DNA of 64,000 nt from NCBI RefSeq assembly GCF_003111665.1, contig NZ_CP022188.1, forward strand, positions 2,480,001 to 2,544,000, written 5' to 3'. Positions 32,437 to 42,314 of this stretch are shown here, piece after piece; position 1 is the stretch's first letter; the number at the start of each line of letters is the position of its first letter. This DNA comes from Parazoarcus communis (lineage in GTDB: Bacteria; Pseudomonadota; Gammaproteobacteria; Burkholderiales; Rhodocyclaceae). The translations under genes were made by a program, and so were the position numbers. The notes under the pieces were generated by a model. The model saw only the letters and a program-made list of their open reading frames with translations. It made no database searches and had not been told where the DNA came from.

Positions 32437-33927
32437 ATGGTCGAGCCGCTACTGATTGCCAGAACAAAAGACAAGGACATCACCCTGCTGCCGCGCCTGG
32501 CCAATCGCCATGGGCTGATTACCGGCGCGACCGGAACAGGCAAGACGGTCACCCTGCAGAAAATGGCCGAGGCATTCTCCAGCGTCGGCGTACCGGTGTT
32601 CATGGCCGACGTCAAAGGGGATCTGTCCGGCATCGGTGCTGCCGGCACCGCCTCGGACAAGCTCATGCAGCGCCTGGCGGCGCTCGGCATTACCGAGTTC
32701 CACCCGCGTGCCAACACCACCGTGTTCTGGGATGTGTTCGGTGAGCAGGGCCATCCGGTGCGGGCCACGATCTCCGACATGGGGCCGTTGCTGCTGTCGC
32801 GTCTGCTCAACCTCAACGATACCCAGTCCGGGGTGCTGCAGCTCGTGTTCAAGCTCGCCGACGACAACGGCATGCTCTTGCTCGATCTCAAGGATCTGCG
32901 CGCGATGGTGCAGTACGTGGGGGAGAATGCGAAGACCTTCACCACCGAGTACGGAAACATCTCCACGGCGTCGATCGGTGCGATCCAGCGCAATCTGCTG
33001 GGGCTGGAAGAGCAGGGCGGCGACATCTTCTTCGGCGAGCCGATGCTGGACATCAACGACCTGATGCAGACCGATGGCGACGGCCGTGGCGTGATCAACG
33101 TGCTTGCGGCCGACCGCCTGTACAACTCGCCCAAGCTGTACTCCACCTTCCTGCTGTGGATGCTGTCGGAGCTGTTCGAGCAGCTGCCCGAAGTCGGCGA
33201 CCCCGAAAAGCCCAAGATGGTGTTCTTCTTCGATGAGGCTCACCTGCTGTTCAACGATGCGCCAAAGGCATTGATCGAGAAGATCGAGCAGGTCGTGCGC
33301 CTGATCCGCTCCAAGGGCGTTGGCGTGTATTTCGTGACCCAGAACCCGCTCGATGTCCCCGAGACGGTGCTCGGGCAGCTCGGCAACCGGGTTCAGCATG
33401 CCTTGCGTGCCTTCACCCCGCGCGACCAGAAGGCGGTCAAGACCGCAGCCGACACCATGCGTCCGAACCCGGCGTTCAACGCGGCAGACGCGATCACCGA
33501 GCTCGGGGTTGGCGAGGCGCTGATCTCCTTCCTCGACGAGAAGGGACGGCCGACCATCGTCGAGCGTGCGTTCGTCATTGCCCCCGACTCGCGCCTGGGG
33601 CCGATGGTCGATGCCGAGCGCAAGGCGGCGATCACCGGCTCGGTCATCTACGGTCACTACGAAAAGGCCGTGGACCGCGAGTCCGCGTACGAAATGCTGC
33701 GTTCGCAGGCCGCGGCCCGCGAGGCGGAGGCCCCCGCCAAGGCGAGCACTGGCGGATCGGGTGGCGGGCTCAACGACATGCTTTTCGGCTCCACCGGACC
33801 ACGCGGAGGTCAGCGTGACGGGCTGCTGCAGATCGCCGCCAAGACCGTGACCCGCACCATCGGCAGCAGCATCGGACGCCAGATCGTGCGCGGCCTGCTG
33901 GGTTCCTTGCTCGGCAGCAAACGCTGA
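32437..33927 (+). CDS. HerA-like/DUF853 ATPase (YjgR family)
   Basis: A 496-residue P-loop ATPase. Walker A is [15 protein letters not shown] (about residues 29-43); Walker B is [13 protein letters not shown] (about residue 270). [20 protein letters not shown] and [20 protein letters not shown] are typical of DUF853/YjgR. The C-terminus is Gly-rich. ATG 32437 ([11 protein letters not shown]) follows GGAGGGG; the track of the frame reaches further to a TTG. Function not established. Divergent from yebC. Confidence 0.93.
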   Translation: MVEPLLIARTKDKDITLLPRLANRHGLITGATGTGKTVTLQKMAEAFSSVGVPVFMADVKGDLSGIGAAGTASDKLMQRLAALGITEFHPRANTTVFWDVFGEQGHPVRATISDMGPLLLSRLLNLNDTQSGVLQLVFKLADDNGMLLLDLKDLRAMVQYVGENAKTFTTEYGNISTASIGAIQRNLLGLEEQGGDIFFGEPMLDINDLMQTDGDGRGVINVLAADRLYNSPKLYSTFLLWMLSELFEQLPEVGDPEKPKMVFFFDEAHLLFNDAPKALIEKIEQVVRLIRSKGVGVYFVTQNPLDVPETVLGQLGNRVQHALRAFTPRDQKAVKTAADTMRPNPAFNAADAITELGVGEALISFLDEKGRPTIVERAFVIAPDSRLGPMVDAERKAAITGSVIYGHYEKAVDRESAYEMLRSQAAAREAEAPAKASTGGSGGGLNDMLFGSTGPRGGQRDGLLQIAAKTVTRTIGSSIGRQIVRGLLGSLLGSKR

Positions 33928-34053
33928 ACGTGCGCTGAAAGGCCGGCGACCGGTGCGCGGGACGGTCGCCGCCGTTCCGGCGTCAGTGCATCGGCATTGT
34001 GCGATCGTGTTTGAGGTGGCTTAATCCCGGCTCGCCAAACGGGAGTGCGGGAC

Positions 34054-34953
34054 ATGGGGCAGACGTCGACCGGCGTCGGATTGTTGTTTGCGGTTGCAGG
34101 AGCGGTCGGTTTCTCGTTCAAGGCGATCCTGGTGAAGCTGGCCTATCGCTACGGGGTCGATGCTGAAACCCTGCTTGCCTTGCGCATGGCCTTTTCGCTG
34201 CCTTTCTTTCTCTTGCTGGGGGTGCTGGGCAGCCGCAGTGCCGCGTCGCCGCTGTCGCGCACCGACTGGGTGTGGATGGCCGGCCTGGGCGTTTTCGGCT
34301 ATTACCTCGCAAGCTACCTGGATTTCCTCGGGCTCGCCTACATCACGGCGGCACTCGAACGCCTGATCCTGTTTCTGTATCCCACCATCGTGCTCGTGGT
34401 CTCCGCCCTGTTTCTGGGCAAGCCCATCACCCGGCGCATGGCCGGCGCGCTGGCACTGTGCTATCTCGGGATCGGGCTGGCGGTCGGGCACGACCTCACG
34501 CTCGCCGGCGAGGCTGGCGACGTGGTGCTGGGCTGCGTACTGGTGTTCGGCAGTGCGGTCAGCTATGCGCTCTACCTCATGGGGAACGGGCACGTGGTCG
34601 GGCGTCTGGGCTCGGCGCGGGTGACGGCCTACGCCTCGTCCTTTGCCTGCGTGTTCAGCCTGGCGCAGTTCGGTCTGATGCGCCCGCTCGAGGCCTTGGC
34701 TCAGCCGTGGGAGATCTATGGGCTGTCGCTGGCGATGGCCGCGTTCAGCACGGTCGGGCCGGTCTGGCTCGTGTCCGAGGCGATTCGCCGGCTTGGTGCC
34801 GGGCCGGTATCGCTGACCGGCACCCTTGGTCCGGTGGTTACCCTGTTCTTCGGATGGCTGCTGCTTGGCGAACGCATCGGGCTGGCGCAGATGGCGGGCA
34901 TGACGATGGTGATAGCAGGCGTGGTGACGATGGCGCGCGCTCCGAAGCGCTGA
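34054..34953 (+). CDS. EamA/DMT-family exporter
   Basis: A 299-residue membrane protein with ten predicted helices (for example [20 protein letters not shown] at the start and [20 protein letters not shown] at the end). ATG 34054 is eight bases after GGGAG. Not closely similar to the exporter at 30617-31498. Substrate unknown. Stands alone on the plus strand between the HerA-like gene and the chemoreceptor. Confidence 0.9.
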   Translation: MGQTSTGVGLLFAVAGAVGFSFKAILVKLAYRYGVDAETLLALRMAFSLPFFLLLGVLGSRSAASPLSRTDWVWMAGLGVFGYYLASYLDFLGLAYITAALERLILFLYPTIVLVVSALFLGKPITRRMAGALALCYLGIGLAVGHDLTLAGEAGDVVLGCVLVFGSAVSYALYLMGNGHVVGRLGSARVTAYASSFACVFSLAQFGLMRPLEALAQPWEIYGLSLAMAAFSTVGPVWLVSEAIRRLGAGPVSLTGTLGPVVTLFFGWLLLGERIGLAQMAGMTMVIAGVVTMARAPKR

Positions 34954-35039
34954 ATCGCTCAAGATGCGGTGCGAGCGGTCGATATGACGTGATATACAGT
35001 CCGCCGGACTTGCACATGATCGAACAAAGGGAGAGCAGC

Positions 35040-36143
35040 ATGGGGTGGCTGGGAAAGAGTGCCGAGCTTGCAGCCTTGCGGGTTGAGCTCGATGTCGCAC
35101 GAAGCGCACTCGAGTTCGAGCGCGAGCGGTCTGCCACGCTTGAGGCCAGGATCGCCGAGCAGGAACTGGTGTGTGCCGAAGCCAAACGCCGTGAGGCGCT
35201 GTTCGACGCGCTGTTCGGCCAGTTGCGCAACTACGGTCAGACCCTGGTTTCGGTGCAGGGCACGTTCGGAGACCTTGCCCAACGCCTTGGCGCACAGGAA
35301 AAGGCCGCGACACGCTCGACCGTTGCGGCGGACGAAAGTGTCGCAGCCATCGGCAGTGTGTCGGGAAGCCTGGCGCAACTTGCGACCGATACCGGCGAGA
35401 CCGCCGGCTCGGTCGCACAGCTGGCCGAGCGTGCCGCCCAGATCGGCGGCATTGTCCGACTGATTCGGGAGATTGCCGACCAGACCAATCTGCTCGCGCT
35501 GAACGCGGCGATCGAAGCGGCGCGCGCGGGCGAGCAGGGGCGTGGTTTCGCGGTCGTGGCTGACGAGGTGCGCAAGCTGGCCGAACGTACGGCCGGGGCA
35601 ACAAACGAAATCTCCGGGCTGGTGACCGCCATCCAGGGAGAGACGGGGCAGGTGCGGAGCGTGATCGGCTCTCTGTCGGAAAAGGCGACCAGTGCGGCCG
35701 AGGATGGACGTCGGGCGCAGGGCAGCATGGACGAATTGAGTGATATCGCCCGCCAGCTCGCGGGCACCATGCAGGACGCGTCAGTGCGCAGTTTTGCCGA
35801 ACTGGCGAAGCTCGATCATCTGATCTTCAAGCTCGACGTGTACCAGGCGGTTTCGGGGCACTCCGGGCGCACAGCCGCCGACTTCTCGAGTCACCACGAG
35901 TGCCGGCTCGGGAAATGGTATTTCGAGGGCGATGGAAAGCGTTTCGCCAGTCTGCCCGCGTATCGCAATCTCGATGCGCCACATGCGCTGGTGCACGCCG
36001 CCGGCAAGCGCGCGCTCGAATCGTGCGGTGCCGGGCGTCTTGACGATGCGCTCTTGGGCATTCAGGACATGGAGCAGGCCAGCGTCCGCGTGCTTTCCGA
36101 GCTGCAGGCAATCTCGGATTCGTCGGGCCAGTCCAGACGCTGA
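35040..36143 (+). CDS. Cytosolic chemoreceptor with C-terminal CZB domain
   Basis: A 367-residue MCP without any membrane helix. Residues about 1-60 form a coiled coil. The MCP signalling hairpin is unmistakable ([40 protein letters not shown]). The C-terminal ~120 residues are a chemoreceptor zinc-binding (CZB) domain with [13 protein letters not shown] and [13 protein letters not shown], giving the Zn ligands His-Cys-His-His type. CZB proteins sense zinc or oxidants such as HOCl. ATG 35040 has AAAGGGAG upstream; MIEQRE at 35016 is the alternative. Confidence 0.93.
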   Translation: MGWLGKSAELAALRVELDVARSALEFERERSATLEARIAEQELVCAEAKRREALFDALFGQLRNYGQTLVSVQGTFGDLAQRLGAQEKAATRSTVAADESVAAIGSVSGSLAQLATDTGETAGSVAQLAERAAQIGGIVRLIREIADQTNLLALNAAIEAARAGEQGRGFAVVADEVRKLAERTAGATNEISGLVTAIQGETGQVRSVIGSLSEKATSAAEDGRRAQGSMDELSDIARQLAGTMQDASVRSFAELAKLDHLIFKLDVYQAVSGHSGRTAADFSSHHECRLGKWYFEGDGKRFASLPAYRNLDAPHALVHAAGKRALESCGAGRLDDALLGIQDMEQASVRVLSELQAISDSSGQSRR

Positions 36144-36144
36144 A

Positions 36145-36175
36145 CCCGAAACGGCGTGCTGCAAGCCGTTTCGGG
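36145..36175. terminator. Bidirectional terminator between chemoreceptor and metF
   Basis: Perfect 11-bp inverted repeat CCCGAAACGGC / GCCGTTTCGGG with a 9-base loop, directly after the chemoreceptor stop and 12 bases after the metF stop. No strong T-tract. Confidence 0.68.
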
Positions 36176-36187
36176 CGGTCGGCGCGT

Positions 36188-37021
36188 TCAGGCGAGCTTG
36201 AGGCGGTGGCAGATCTCGGTGGTGAGGGCTGACTGGTTCATGCTGTAGAAATGCAGGCCGGGCGCGCCGCTGGCGATCAGTTTTTCGCACATCGCGGTGA
36301 CGACATCGAGGCCGAAGGCACGAATCGATTCCGAATCGTCGCCGAAGGCTTCGAACTTCTTGCGCATCCAGCGCGGGATCTCGGTACCGCACGCGTCCGA
36401 GAAACGGGCCAGCTTGGAGAAGCTGGCGATGGGCATGATGCCGGGGATGATCGGGATGTCGACGCCCATGCCACGCACCGCATCGACGAAATGCAGATAG
36501 GCGTCGATATTGTAGAAGTACTGCGTGATCGCGGAGTCGGCACCGGCTTCGGCCTTGCGCTTGAAGGCGAGCAGGTCGTCCTTGGGGCTGCGGGCTTGCG
36601 GATGCCATTCAGGGTAGGCCGCAATCTCGATGCGGAAACGCTGCCCTGTCTCGGCGCGAATGAACGCCACCAGTTCGTTGGCATAGCGGAATTCGCCTGC
36701 ATCGCCAACGCCGGAGGGCAGGTCGCCACGCAGGGCGACGATACGCTTGATGCCGGCTTCGGCGTACTCCGCCAGGATGGCGCGGATGCTGTCGCGGGTC
36801 GAGCCGATGCACGACAGGTGAGGGGCTGCTTCGGAGCCGCTCGCTGCAATCTCCTTGACCGTGGCGAAAGTGCGCTCGCGGGTGGAGCCGCCGGCGCCAT
36901 AGGTCACTGAGAAGAAGCTGGGCCGGAGTTCGGCCAGCCGGGCGCGCACGGCACGCAGCTTCTCCGCACCCTCTTCGGTTTGGGGCGGAAAGAATTCGAT
37001 CGAAAGTTCAGTGTTGTTCAT
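36188..37021 (-). CDS. metF: Methylenetetrahydrofolate reductase MetF
   Basis: FAD enzyme reducing 5,10-methylene-THF to 5-methyl-THF for methionine synthesis. The 277-residue protein shows SIEFFPPQTEEGAEKL, FFSVTYGAGGSTRERTF, ALRGDLPSG and SAITQYFYNIDAYLHFVDAV. ATG 37021 overlaps the tlyA stop by 14 bases. Unlike many relatives, metF here is about 2.4 kb away from ahcY and is separated from it by tlyA, the amidohydrolase and GNAT genes, all on the same strand. Confidence 0.97.
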   Translation of the reverse strand: MNNTELSIEFFPPQTEEGAEKLRAVRARLAELRPSFFSVTYGAGGSTRERTFATVKEIAASGSEAAPHLSCIGSTRDSIRAILAEYAEAGIKRIVALRGDLPSGVGDAGEFRYANELVAFIRAETGQRFRIEIAAYPEWHPQARSPKDDLLAFKRKAEAGADSAITQYFYNIDAYLHFVDAVRGMGVDIPIIPGIMPIASFSKLARFSDACGTEIPRWMRKKFEAFGDDSESIRAFGLDVVTAMCEKLIASGAPGLHFYSMNQSALTTEICHRLKLA

Positions 37022-37757
37022 GTTGCATCCAGATGAAGAATTCGCGGTTGCCGTCGGTGCCGGTAATCGGGGAGTCGTACCAGCCCTTTACGCTCAGACC
37101 GCAACTGCGTGCACTATCCCGAAGTCGTGATTCGACGTCGGCATACAAGTTGGTATCGCGGACAATGCCGCCTTTGGACAAGCCCTTGGGGCCGACCTCG
37201 AACTGTGGCTTGACCAGCGCCAGGATGCTGCCCCCTGTTGCCAGCAACGCAGGCCACTGCGGCATCAGCAGTGTCAGCGAAATGAAGCTGGCATCGCAGA
37301 CGATCAGCCCGAAGCCGTCCGGAGGGAAGTGCGCACCCAGATCCGCAACGAGCAGGTGACGCGCATTGATACCCTCCAGGGTGACGCAGCGCGCGTCCGC
37401 CGCCAGCTTCGCGTGGATCTGGCCGTGTCCGACCTCGACGCCGACAACCTGCTTCGCGCCCGCCTGCAGCAGGCAGTCGGTAAAGCCGCCGGTGGATTGC
37501 CCCACGTCGAGGCAAGTCAGGCCGGTGACGGACAGCTTGCTGGCTGCCAGCGCGCCTGCAAGCTTGAGCCCGCCGCGCGAGACGAAGCGGTCGTTCTCGT
37601 CCGGCCGGACTTGCAGTACAACCTCGCCCGGCAGCGTTTGGGCCGATTTCGTCACCGGACCACCTTCCCAGCTGACCCGGCCGGCCTCGATCAGTCCCTG
37701 CGCCGCAGTCCGGGAGGGCGCGAGCCCTTGAGTCACCAGCAGGCTGTCAGCACGCAT
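37008..37757 (-). CDS. tlyA: TlyA-family rRNA methyltransferase
   Basis: A 249-residue protein: an N-terminal S4 RNA-binding domain (MRADSLLVTQGLAPSRTAAQ) and a Rossmann methyltransferase domain with SAM motif CLDVGQSTGGFTDCLLQAGA and VCDASFISL. TlyA enzymes 2'-O-methylate cytidines in rRNA. ATG 37757 is used; the longer frame starts at TTG without homology. It lies directly upstream of metF. Confidence 0.92.
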   Translation of the reverse strand: MRADSLLVTQGLAPSRTAAQGLIEAGRVSWEGGPVTKSAQTLPGEVVLQVRPDENDRFVSRGGLKLAGALAASKLSVTGLTCLDVGQSTGGFTDCLLQAGAKQVVGVEVGHGQIHAKLAADARCVTLEGINARHLLVADLGAHFPPDGFGLIVCDASFISLTLLMPQWPALLATGGSILALVKPQFEVGPKGLSKGGIVRDTNLYADVESRLRDSARSCGLSVKGWYDSPITGTDGNREFFIWMQHEQH

Positions 37758-37862
37758 CAGGCCGCCACGCTCGGCGGGTGCCTGCACATGGGTCGTGGCA
37801 GGCGCGGTTGCCGGGCGCGCCGTGCGCCGATGAAATGATTTCAAGCGAGCGTTCCCGGATGC

Positions 37863-38738
37863 TCAGGAAACCTTCACCACTTCGACCGGGTGCTCGTACA
37901 CATCCTTGCGCTTGTCGTAGAGGGGAATGGTGGTGCCGTGTGTGCGGCCGCTTTCGAGGTCCTTGAGGTCCACGTCGGCCACGACGATCTGTTCGATGTT
38001 CGGTGTGCCTTCGGCGGCAATGCCGTCGCGTGCGAAAGCGAAGTCCGACGGCGTGATGATGCTGGCCTGACCATAGTGCAGACCCAGGCCCTCGACCGGC
38101 AGGTTGCCCACGGTGCTGGTCATGGCGACAAACACCTGGTTCTCGATGGCCCGGGCGTGGCAGCAGTAGCGCACGCGCAGGAAGCCCTGGCGGTCGTCGG
38201 TACACGAGGGCACGAAAAGAATGTCGGCGCCAGCTTCGCACACCATGCGTGCGAGCTCGGGGAACTCGATGTCGTAGCAGATCAGGATCGCGATCTTGCC
38301 GAAGGGGGTCTCGAACAGGCGCAGCTGGTCACCGGCGTCGGTGTTCCATTTTTCGCGCTCCCAGCGCGTGCGGTGGATCTTGTCCTGCTCGTAGATTTCA
38401 CCGCTCGGGGTGAAATAGTACGCGGTGTTGAGCAAGCGCCCTTCTTCGTTGACCTGCGGGGTGGTGCCGCCGATGAGGTGCACGTCCCATTGCGCTGCAA
38501 GCTCCTGCATCAGGTCCTTGTAGCGCTTGGTGTAGTCGTTCATGTTGCGCACGGCGGCGCGCACGTCGCTGGTGTCCATGAAGGACAGCAGTTGCGTGGT
38601 GAAGATCTCGGGCAGCAGCACGAACTGGGGTTTGTAGTCCCCGGCGGCCTTCATGATGAAACGCACCTGATTCTCGAAACCCGACCAGTCGTGGATCGGG
38701 CGCAGCAGGTACTGCACGGCAGCAATTCGAACGATCAT
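37863..38738 (-). CDS. Carbon-nitrogen hydrolase (nitrilase superfamily)
   Basis: A 291-residue amidase-type enzyme with the catalytic triad Glu44 (LLPEIFTTQ), Lys120 (QDKIHRTRWEREKWN) and Cys154 (ILICYDIEFPE). The substrate is unknown. Its start overlaps the stop of the upstream GNAT gene (ATGA-type, four bases). In other bacteria the same two domains occur fused in one protein, so the pair probably acts together. Confidence 0.93.
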   Translation of the reverse strand: MIVRIAAVQYLLRPIHDWSGFENQVRFIMKAAGDYKPQFVLLPEIFTTQLLSFMDTSDVRAAVRNMNDYTKRYKDLMQELAAQWDVHLIGGTTPQVNEEGRLLNTAYYFTPSGEIYEQDKIHRTRWEREKWNTDAGDQLRLFETPFGKIAILICYDIEFPELARMVCEAGADILFVPSCTDDRQGFLRVRYCCHARAIENQVFVAMTSTVGNLPVEGLGLHYGQASIITPSDFAFARDGIAAEGTPNIEQIVVADVDLKDLESGRTHGTTIPLYDKRKDVYEHPVEVVKVS

Positions 38739-39391
38739 AGTGCGATTTCCTCAGGGATGATGGTGGGGTTTGACGGATCGTAATCCGGGTTGAGCCATAC
38801 GATCAGCGAGGCATAGCCGCGCGATTCGGTATCCTCGGGAATGTAGTTCTCGATGACGCCGCAATAGCTGAAGCCTTCCTTGATCTGGAAGCTCAGTACG
38901 GGGTCGATCAGATCGCCCCAGACCACCTTTTGCGCATAGAACTCTGCGCTCATTTCGTCAGCGTAGCGGTCGTAACCCGGCAGGCGTCCGCAGGCAATGA
39001 TGCGCTTCAGGTTCATGGCCCGGCACAGCGATCGACGGCCTTCGTAGAGCAGGTGTCCCACCCCTTTGCCTTGCAGCCTCGGATCGACAAAGACCTCTGC
39101 GCCATAAAGCGTCTTGCCGTCCGGGTTGTGATTGTCGAACGTGCCGGCACCGGTGATCTCCTTCCAGCTGTGCGACTCCGCCCAATCGTCCCACAGCACG
39201 ATGAGTGAGCTCGCACATCCGACCAGGCCATCTTCCGTCTCGGCCACGATCTGGCCCTGCGGAAAGACGTCGAGCTGCTCGGCGAGCTTGCGCTTGCTCC
39301 ATGCAGGGATGTCCGGATAGACCTCGGACTGAAGGGCGATCAGTGCGGGAATGTCTTCCGGGCGAGTCTGACGCACGCTGACAGAGTTCAT
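38735..39391 (-). CDS. GNAT-family N-acetyltransferase
   Basis: A 218-residue protein with the acetyl-CoA loop VDPRLQGKGVGHLLYEGRRS and an N-terminal VRQTRPEDIPALIALQSEVY. ATG 39391 follows GGAGA; the longer frame starts upstream near the ahcY end. Coupled to the downstream amidohydrolase gene. Confidence 0.92.
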   Translation of the reverse strand: MNSVSVRQTRPEDIPALIALQSEVYPDIPAWSKRKLAEQLDVFPQGQIVAETEDGLVGCASSLIVLWDDWAESHSWKEITGAGTFDNHNPDGKTLYGAEVFVDPRLQGKGVGHLLYEGRRSLCRAMNLKRIIACGRLPGYDRYADEMSAEFYAQKVVWGDLIDPVLSFQIKEGFSYCGVIENYIPEDTESRGYASLIVWLNPDYDPSNPTIIPEEIAL

Positions 39392-39469
39392 TCGGTGTCT
39401 CCAAGTCTTATTGTTCGTAAGGGCCACCGCGCCCTGGAGGAGGCGGTGGCCCGTCCGCAGCCGGGGCGA

Positions 39470-40879
39470 TCAGTAGCGGTAATGATCAGCCTTGTACGGG
39501 CCTTCAACCGGTACGCCAATATAGGCGGCCTGGTCGGGGCGCAGCACGCTGAGCTGTGCATTGAGTTTCTTCAGTTGCAGGCGTGCGACCTTTTCGTCCA
39601 GATGCTTGGGCAGAGTGTACACGCCGACAGGGTAGTCACCCGTGCGAGTATAAAGTTCGATCTGGGCGATGGTCTGGTTGGCGAAGCTCGACGACATCAC
39701 ATAGCTCGGGTGGCCCGTGCCGCAGCCGAGGTTCACCAGGCGACCCTTGGCGAGCAGAATGATGCGCTTGCCGTCGGGGAAGATCACGTGATCGACCTGG
39801 GGCTTGATCTCTTCCCATTCGTACTGCTCGAGCGAGGCAACATCGATTTCGTTGTCGAAGTGTCCGATGTTGCACACGATGGCCTGGTCCTTCATCGCAG
39901 CCATGTGTTCATGGGTGATGACGTTGAAGTTGCCCGTGGTCGTCACGAAGATGTCTGCCTTGTCCGCAGCGTACTCCATGGTGACGACGCGGTAGCCTTC
40001 CATCGCAGCCTGCAGGGCGCAGATCGGGTCGATTTCGGTGATCCACACCTGAGCCGACAGTGCGCGCAGCGCCTGTGCCGAGCCCTTGCCCACGTCACCG
40101 TAACCGGCCACCAGGGCAACCTTGCCCGCGATCATCACGTCGGTCGCACGCTTGATGCCATCCACCAGCGACTCGCGGCAGCCGTAGAGGTTGTCGAACT
40201 TGGACTTGGTGACCGAGTCATTGACGTTGATCGCCGGGAACTTGAGTTCGCCGCGCTGATGCATCTGATACAGGCGATGAACGCCGGTGGTGGTTTCTTC
40301 GGTGACGCCCTTGATCTGTGCAAGACGGGTGGAGTACCACGTCGGGTCGGTGGCGAGCTTGGCCTTGATCGATGCGAAGAGGATGGTTTCCTCTTCCGAC
40401 GTCGGCTTGGCGATGACCGAAATGTCCTTCTCGGCCCGCGCACCCAGGTGCAGCAGCAGGGTGGCATCGCCGCCATCGTCGAGGATCATGTTCGAGTAGC
40501 CGCCGTCGGCCCATTCGAAGATGCGGTGGGTGTAATCCCAGTAATCGCTCAGCGACTCGCCCTTGACCGCGAACACCGGAATGTTCTGTGCAGCGATGGC
40601 TGCAGCGGCGTGGTCCTGGGTCGAGAAGATGTTGCACGAGGCCCAGCGCACTTCGGCGCCGAGTGCGGTCAGGGTCTCGATCAGCACCGCGGTCTGGATG
40701 GTCATGTGCAGCGAACCGGTGATGCGTGCGCCCTTCAGGGGCTGGGCGGCAGCGTATTCGTCGCGGATCGCCATCAGACCGGGCATTTCGGTCTCGGCGA
40801 TACGGATTTCCTTGCGGCCCCAGTCGGCCAGCGTCAGGTCGGCAATAACGTAATCGTTGAATTCAGCCACAGCGTTCAT
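39470..40879 (-). CDS. ahcY: S-adenosylhomocysteine hydrolase
   Basis: Splits SAH into adenosine and homocysteine, closing the methyl cycle with metF and metK. The 469-residue protein has the NAD-binding motif [16 protein letters not shown] and the family blocks [20 protein letters not shown] and [20 protein letters not shown]. It has the ~40-residue insert of the long bacterial class. ATG 40879 is chosen because GGAGC precedes it; ATG 40891 has no SD. An SAH riboswitch lies about 90 bases upstream. Confidence 0.97.
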   Translation of the reverse strand: MNAVAEFNDYVIADLTLADWGRKEIRIAETEMPGLMAIRDEYAAAQPLKGARITGSLHMTIQTAVLIETLTALGAEVRWASCNIFSTQDHAAAAIAAQNIPVFAVKGESLSDYWDYTHRIFEWADGGYSNMILDDGGDATLLLHLGARAEKDISVIAKPTSEEETILFASIKAKLATDPTWYSTRLAQIKGVTEETTTGVHRLYQMHQRGELKFPAINVNDSVTKSKFDNLYGCRESLVDGIKRATDVMIAGKVALVAGYGDVGKGSAQALRALSAQVWITEIDPICALQAAMEGYRVVTMEYAADKADIFVTTTGNFNVITHEHMAAMKDQAIVCNIGHFDNEIDVASLEQYEWEEIKPQVDHVIFPDGKRIILLAKGRLVNLGCGTGHPSYVMSSSFANQTIAQIELYTRTGDYPVGVYTLPKHLDEKVARLQLKKLNAQLSVLRPDQAAYIGVPVEGPYKADHYRY

Positions 40880-40970
40880 GTGAAGCTCCATGCTATGGCC
40901 GGGAGGGAAAGAGGACGGCGTTTAGCTCACCCATCATCCCGAACCCGGCAGGGTTTGAGAGAAAAGACCA

Positions 40971-41068
40971 GGGTGAGCGCCGTTTCACACGCCCGCCCGG
41001 GGAGGGCGGGTTCCGAGCCTGGGGCTGTCGCAATGAATGCGGACAGTGCCTTGCAGCGCTCCTCGGAA
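40971..41068 (-). ncRNA. SAH riboswitch upstream of ahcY
   Basis: The minus strand contains the conserved parts of the SAH riboswitch in order: CCGAGGAGCGCTGCAA (41066-41051), a variable GC-rich region with CCAGGCTCGG, and AACGGCGCTCACCC (40984-40971). CCGAG pairs with CTCGG, and GAGCGC with GCGCTC. SAH binding is known to switch on ahcY. Downstream, GGGTGAGC (40932-40925) is complementary to the 3' element GCTCACCC, offering an alternative pairing for the expression platform. Confidence 0.92.
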
Positions 41069-41111
41069 TACTTCGAATTATAGCGATCCCGCACAGTTTG
41101 CGGAATGCCTG

Positions 41112-42194
41112 CTACCGATCTGATGCAGCTTTCCCGTTGTGACGGACGATGCTGACGACCAGTGTGATCACCGTCAGCGGCATCACATAGCCAAGCATGA
41201 CGCCCGAAAAGGCCTCCAGTCCGGCGTGATGCTGTGCGGCGAGGATCAGCCACGCGGTATAGGCCGCGTAATAGCCGAGAAACAAGATGCCTTCCCAGCG
41301 CGCAATTTCCCGCCCGGTGATCAGGATCGGCAGGCAGGCGAACGCTACGGCGAGCATGACCCACAGATCGAAGTGACGGGCAGCCTCGGAAACCGGAAGC
41401 CCTGCGGGTGCCACCAGTCCGGTGACGCCCAGCACGGCACAGATGTTGAAAACGTTGCTGCCCACCACGTTGCCGACCGCGATGTCACGCTGACCGCGCA
41501 GTGCGGCGACGATGGAGGTGGCGATCTCGGGCATCGAGGTGCCGATGGCGACGACGGTGAGGCCGATCACCAGGTCGCTGACACCGAAGGCGCGTGCAAA
41601 GACGACCGCAGAGTCGACCAGCCATCCGGCGCCGAGTACCAGCATGACAAGGCCGGCGACCACCAGCGCAGTCTGCACTGCCCAGTGGCTGTCCCATTGC
41701 GAGGTCGGAATGTCTTCAGCGAAATCCTCGCTCATCGCGGCCGAGCCCTTGCGCGACTGCCGCACCAGAAACACCGTGTAGGCGATCACCAGACCGAACA
41801 GCGTCGCCGCTTCGATGCGGTTGATGGAGCCGTCGAGCGCCATCACCAGCAGCAGCACCGAGGCGCCGATCATGATCGGAATCTCCTGCCGGATGATCTG
41901 CTCTGCCACCAGCAGTGGCGCGATGACCGCTGCGATGCCGAGGATCAGCAGGACGTTCGCAATGTTGCTGCCCACCACGTTGCCGATGGCGATGTCAGGG
42001 TTGCCGTTGAGTGCCGAGCCAACCGAAACCGCCATCTCCGGCGCACTGGTCCCGAAGGCGACAACCGTCAGACCGACGACGAGCGGCGAGATGCCAAAGG
42101 AGACCGCCAGTCGCGACGCTCCGCGCACGAGGAGTTCGGCGCCGATGACGAGGGTGACCAGACCAAGGAGGAACAGCAGGGCTTGCTCGAGCAT
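41112..42194 (-). CDS. Calcium/sodium antiporter (CaCA family, YrbG-like)
   Basis: A 360-residue inner-membrane protein with two inverted repeats, each with the family alpha-repeat: GLTVVAFGTSAPEMAVSVGS (N-terminal half) and GLTVVAIGTSMPEIATSIVA (C-terminal half), plus IGNVVGSNIANVLLILGIAA / VGNVVGSNVFNICAVLGVTG. About ten membrane helices. An acidic loop (MSEDFAEDIPTSQWD) separates the halves. Monocistronic in appearance. Confidence 0.95.
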   Translation of the reverse strand: MLEQALLFLLGLVTLVIGAELLVRGASRLAVSFGISPLVVGLTVVAFGTSAPEMAVSVGSALNGNPDIAIGNVVGSNIANVLLILGIAAVIAPLLVAEQIIRQEIPIMIGASVLLLVMALDGSINRIEAATLFGLVIAYTVFLVRQSRKGSAAMSEDFAEDIPTSQWDSHWAVQTALVVAGLVMLVLGAGWLVDSAVVFARAFGVSDLVIGLTVVAIGTSMPEIATSIVAALRGQRDIAVGNVVGSNVFNICAVLGVTGLVAPAGLPVSEAARHFDLWVMLAVAFACLPILITGREIARWEGILFLGYYAAYTAWLILAAQHHAGLEAFSGVMLGYVMPLTVITLVVSIVRHNGKAASDR

Positions 42195-42233
42195 TGAGGG
42201 CTTGATGAATGTTGAACTGTTTCAGAGTACATC

Positions 42234-42277
42234 CGGTCGGCACGGTTCCCGCATCGTGCGGAACCCGTGCCGACCGC
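42234..42277 (-). terminator. Terminator region after metK
   Basis: Long inverted repeat (GGTCGGCACGG...CCGTGCCGACC) enclosing a further TTCC-GC...GC-GGAA pairing, between the metK stop and the antiporter start. A second GC-rich palindrome (GCCGGCGCC) sits between it and metK. No T-tract. Confidence 0.6.
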
Positions 42278-42314
42278 TGTGCCGGCGCCAGCCTGTGGCC
42301 GGCGCCGTGGTGCA

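Noticed and set aside
39395..41083. 562-codon open frame opposite ahcY
   Set aside because: Antisense shadow that also runs through the SAH riboswitch.
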